DNA of 7,629 bases from an uncultured Eubacteriales bacterium (GTDB lineage: Bacteria > Bacillota > Clostridia > Oscillospirales > Oscillospiraceae): NCBI GenBank assembly GCA_900554625.1, contig USHP01000084.1, forward strand, positions 1 through 7,629, written 5' to 3'. Of the stretch, positions 5,776 through 7,629 are shown in pieces. The notes beneath the pieces were generated by a model, which was not told the origin of the DNA, searched no databases, and saw only the letters and a list, made by a program, of their open reading frames with translations. The first letter of the stretch is position 1. Each line of letters begins with the position of its first letter. The position numbers and the translations under genes are program-made.

Positions 5776-5804
5776 GCCTGCTCGGGAGCATCTGGCAAAA
5801 TTTT
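5776..5804 (+). terminator. Weak candidate terminator of the rsmA operon
   Basis: GCC-TGCT-CGGG-AGCA-TCT-GGC (5776-5796) forms a short, interrupted stem, followed by AAAATTTT. The hairpin is small and the T run does not follow directly, so the assignment is weak. It is the only terminator-like element between the 75-codon gene and metF. Confidence 0.3.
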
Positions 5805-5821
5805 ATAAAATATCGTAAATT

Positions 5822-5888
5822 TTGGGTTGAATTTAAGATGAAATTATGATACGATATCGTTGTATCGATATGGGCGCAGTGCGCCCAT
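5822..5888 (+). promoter_or_regulatory. metF: Candidate metF promoter, palindromes and leader hairpin
   Basis: Two overlapping promoter readings exist: TTGGGT (5822-5827)-17-TATGAT (5845-5850), or TTGAAT (5827-5832)-17-TACGAT (5850-5855). Over the -10 area lie perfect palindromes ACGATATCGT (5851-5860) and TATCGATA (5863-5870), the kind of dyad a regulator could bind. Just downstream, ATGGGCGC (5870-5877) pairs with GCGCCCAT (5881-5888) around AGT. It is not followed by T's, so it is a leader hairpin rather than a terminator. I found no SAM or THF riboswitch motif. Confidence 0.4.
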
Positions 5889-5938
5889 GCGATGATATAC
5901 CGTTATCCATTGATGTAAATATTAGGAGGTAAAAAAGT

Positions 5939-6868
5939 ATGTCTGTTATGGATATCCTGGACAAGCGCGCTGCGTTCTCTTTCGAGGTGTTCCCTCCCAA
6001 GACGGATGTGGGCATGGAGAAACTGTGCGGTGAAGGCGGCGTTCTGGAGCAGCTGTACACCCTGAACCCCGACTACATCTCCTGCACCTACGGCGCAGGC
6101 GGCACCAATGTCGGCAAGAATCTGGAAGTCCTGGACAAGATTGTCAAGGACGGCAAGACCACCGGCGTGACCCATTTCACCTGCATCGGCAACACCAAGG
6201 AAGGCATCAAGGAGCAGCTGCAGACCTACCTGGACCATGGCATCAACCACATGCTGGCCCTGCGCGGCGACCTGCCCTTCGGCTGGACCGGCACCGGCGG
6301 CGACCTGCATTACGCTACCGAGCTGGTTAAGTTCGTTCGTCAGGAGTTCGGCGACAAGTTCACCATCGCAGTTGCTGGTTCCCCCGAGGGCCACATTGCC
6401 TGCCGTTCCCTGGAAGCAGACATCGCCTTCCTAAAGCAGAAGCAGGACAACGGCGCTGACTACATCATGACTCAGCTGTGCTGGGATATGGATCAGTTCC
6501 GTTACTGGCTGGACGCTATCCGTGCCGCAGGCATCTGGATGCCGGTGGACGTGGGTATCATGCCCATCCTGGACCAGGCTGCCACCATCAACATGGCTCT
6601 GTCCCGCAACGGCTGCGTCATGCCCCGTGCCCTGTGTGAGATCATCTCCAAGAATTGGATCTTCCCCAACCCCTTCGTCAAGGATCCCTTCGATGCCGAC
6701 GTAGAGGGCAAGAAGGCCTCCTTCAAGGCTGCTGGTATCGAGTACACCATCAACCAGATCGACGAGTACCGCGCCTGCGGCATCAACGGCATCCACCTGT
6801 ACGCACTGAACAAGTACGAGGATGTGGCTTACATCGCCAAGGAAGCCGGCCTGCTGGACCTGATCTAA
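5939..6868 (+). CDS. metF: 5,10-methylenetetrahydrofolate reductase
   Basis: MetF is a flavin enzyme that reduces methylene-THF to methyl-THF. This feeds methionine synthesis and, in acetogens, the methyl branch of the Wood-Ljungdahl pathway. It has 309 residues, slightly longer than the E. coli enzyme. It is a TIM barrel opening FSFEVFPPKT with the catalytic Glu16 (Glu28 in E. coli). It continues with TYGAGGT (50-56), THFTCIGNT (78-86), ALRGDLP with Asp111 (Asp120 in E. coli), AVAGSPEGH (144-152) and the substrate-binding TQLCWD (178-183). AGGAGGT (5924-5930) lies 8 nt before the ATG. Codons are strongly C/G-ending (GGC, CTG, AAG, ATC), suggesting high expression. It begins a new unit, 163 bases after the preceding gene, and is followed by a CooC-type ATPase. 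No MetV partner is present in the window. Confidence 0.95.
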   Translation: MSVMDILDKRAAFSFEVFPPKTDVGMEKLCGEGGVLEQLYTLNPDYISCTYGAGGTNVGKNLEVLDKIVKDGKTTGVTHFTCIGNTKEGIKEQLQTYLDHGINHMLALRGDLPFGWTGTGGDLHYATELVKFVRQEFGDKFTIAVAGSPEGHIACRSLEADIAFLKQKQDNGADYIMTQLCWDMDQFRYWLDAIRAAGIWMPVDVGIMPILDQAATINMALSRNGCVMPRALCEIISKNWIFPNPFVKDPFDADVEGKKASFKAAGIEYTINQIDEYRACGINGIHLYALNKYEDVAYIAKEAGLLDLI

Positions 6869-6888
6869 TCGCCTCAGTTCCATACCAA

Positions 6889-6920
6889 ACGAATCTTGCC
6901 CCTTCGGGGGCAGGATTCGT
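6889..6920 (+). terminator. UUCG-capped hairpin between metF and cooC
   Basis: ACGAATCTTGCCCC (6889-6902) pairs with GGGGCAGGATTCGT (6907-6920) over 14 bp, one of them G-U, around a TTCG loop closed by C-G, an unusually stable tetraloop. No T run follows directly; the nearest, TTTT at 6928-6931, starts 8 nt later. It may therefore be a weak terminator that partly separates metF from cooC, or an RNA-stabilising or processing element within one transcript. Confidence 0.5.
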
Positions 6921-6964
6921 AACCTGATTTTACGCAATTTTCTACTTTAAGGAGAACCGAAACT

Positions 6965-7629
6965 ATGGCACCTCATACCATTGCCGTTGCCGGTAAGGGC
7001 GGTGTGGGCAAAACCACCACCTGCGGCATGCTGATTGACTACCTGTGCAAAAAGAAAAACGGCCCCGTCCTGGTGGTGGACGCCGACGCCAACTCCAACC
7101 TGAACGAAGTTCTGGGCGTGGAGGTGGAGACCTCTCTGGGCCAGATCCGGGAGGAAATGGCACAGGCAGAGCTGAAAGGCACCATCCCCAAGGGCATGAC
7201 CAAGGCCGAATACGCCGAGCTGAAGTTCAATTCCGCCTTGATCGAGGATGACGACTTTGATATGCTGGTCATGGGTCGGACCCAGGGCAAGGGCTGCTAT
7301 TGCTATGTCAACGGCGTGCTCCAGTCCCAGGTGGCAAAATACGCCGCCAACTATTCCTATGTGGTCATGGACAATGAGGCAGGCCTGGAGCACATTGCCC
7401 GGGGAACCCTGCCCCATGTGGACACCATGCTGCTGATCTCCGACTGCTCCCGCCGGGGCATTCAGGCGGTGGCCCGGTTGGCGGAAATGATCGGCGAAAT
7501 GAACCTGAACCCCGGCCGGATGGGCCTGATCGTCAACCGCGCGCCGGGGGGCGTGCTGGACGAGGGCGTCCGGCAGGAGATTGAGAAACACGGCTTAACC
7601 CTGCTGGGGGTTTTGCCTCAGGATGAGGC
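6965..7629 (+). CDS. cooC: CooC/AcsF-type nickel-insertion ATPase (3' end outside window)
   Basis: A MinD/SIMIBI-class ATPase of the kind that matures CO dehydrogenase (CooC) or acetyl-CoA synthase (AcsF) by supporting nickel insertion into the active-site cluster. The deviant Walker A is GKGGVGKTT (10-18), with both the usual and the signature lysine. DADANSNLNEVLG (39-51) is the switch I region. The metal-binding CxC of the dimer interface is C111-Y-C113, as in CooC proteins. VVMDNEAGLEHIARG is the typical switch II/Walker B stretch. About 221 residues are present, and around 30-40 more would be expected beyond the right edge. AAGGAG (6949-6954) lies 10 nt before the ATG, and the gene follows metF by 96 bases. 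CooC versus AcsF cannot be decided without the next genes. Confidence 0.9.
   Translation, partial: MAPHTIAVAGKGGVGKTTTCGMLIDYLCKKKNGPVLVVDADANSNLNEVLGVEVETSLGQIREEMAQAELKGTIPKGMTKAEYAELKFNSALIEDDDFDMLVMGRTQGKGCYCYVNGVLQSQVAKYAANYSYVVMDNEAGLEHIARGTLPHVDTMLLISDCSRRGIQAVARLAEMIGEMNLNPGRMGLIVNRAPGGVLDEGVRQEIEKHGLTLLGVLPQDE

Noticed and set aside
5776..5938. SAM (S-box) or THF riboswitch in front of metF
   Set aside because: Neither the S-box core nor the THF riboswitch core is recognisable; only a short hairpin without a T run is present.
6947..7591. 214-codon minus-strand ORF
   Set aside because: It is antisense to the CooC-type gene; Gln/His/Gly-rich shadow of its codon bias.

Overview
The window looks like a chromosomal segment of a low-copy, moderately GC-rich Clostridia-type Firmicute, probably a gut Oscillospiraceae-like anaerobe. 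This rests on a T-box leader in front of a tRNA synthetase gene, strong AGGAGG-type ribosome binding sites, a MetF and a CooC-type nickel ATPase side by side, and many GC-ending codons in the metF/cooC part. The genus assignment is inference.

Left part (1-384, minus strand): the first 30 codons of threonyl-tRNA synthetase (thrS) run off the left edge. They are preceded by a nearly complete T-box riboswitch with Stem I, the T-box sequence, an antiterminator, a competing intrinsic terminator and its own promoter. A divergent AT-rich regulatory region follows (385-700), with repeated GTTTA-YR-TAA motifs and a strong extended -10 promoter reading right.

Middle (700-1190): that promoter drives a 41-codon membrane peptide that is not a recognised family. 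About 210 bases without a gene come next. They hold a possible branched RNA structure closed by a perfect 9-bp helix, then a long hairpin (1140-1185) that coincides with a candidate promoter and the only plausible ribosome binding site of rsmA.

Operon (1191-5775, plus strand): rsmA (16S rRNA dimethyltransferase), an uncharacterised DUF7000-like protein, a cysteine-rich DUF3795-type protein, a YjjG-type HAD nucleotidase, a large GT-C-like membrane protein and a 75-residue unknown. The first four overlap or nearly touch, so they are probably translated together; the last two follow after short gaps. The set mixes housekeeping with uncharacterised functions.

Right part (5776-7629): a new transcription unit begins with metF (methylene-tetrahydrofolate reductase). 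A UUCG-capped hairpin follows, then the start of a cooC/acsF-type maturation ATPase that runs off the right edge. MetF makes methyl-THF, and CooC/AcsF ATPases insert nickel into CO dehydrogenase or acetyl-CoA synthase, so the pair suggests that a Wood-Ljungdahl locus continues to the right. I see no CRISPR array, tRNA, rRNA, insertion sequence or phage gene.
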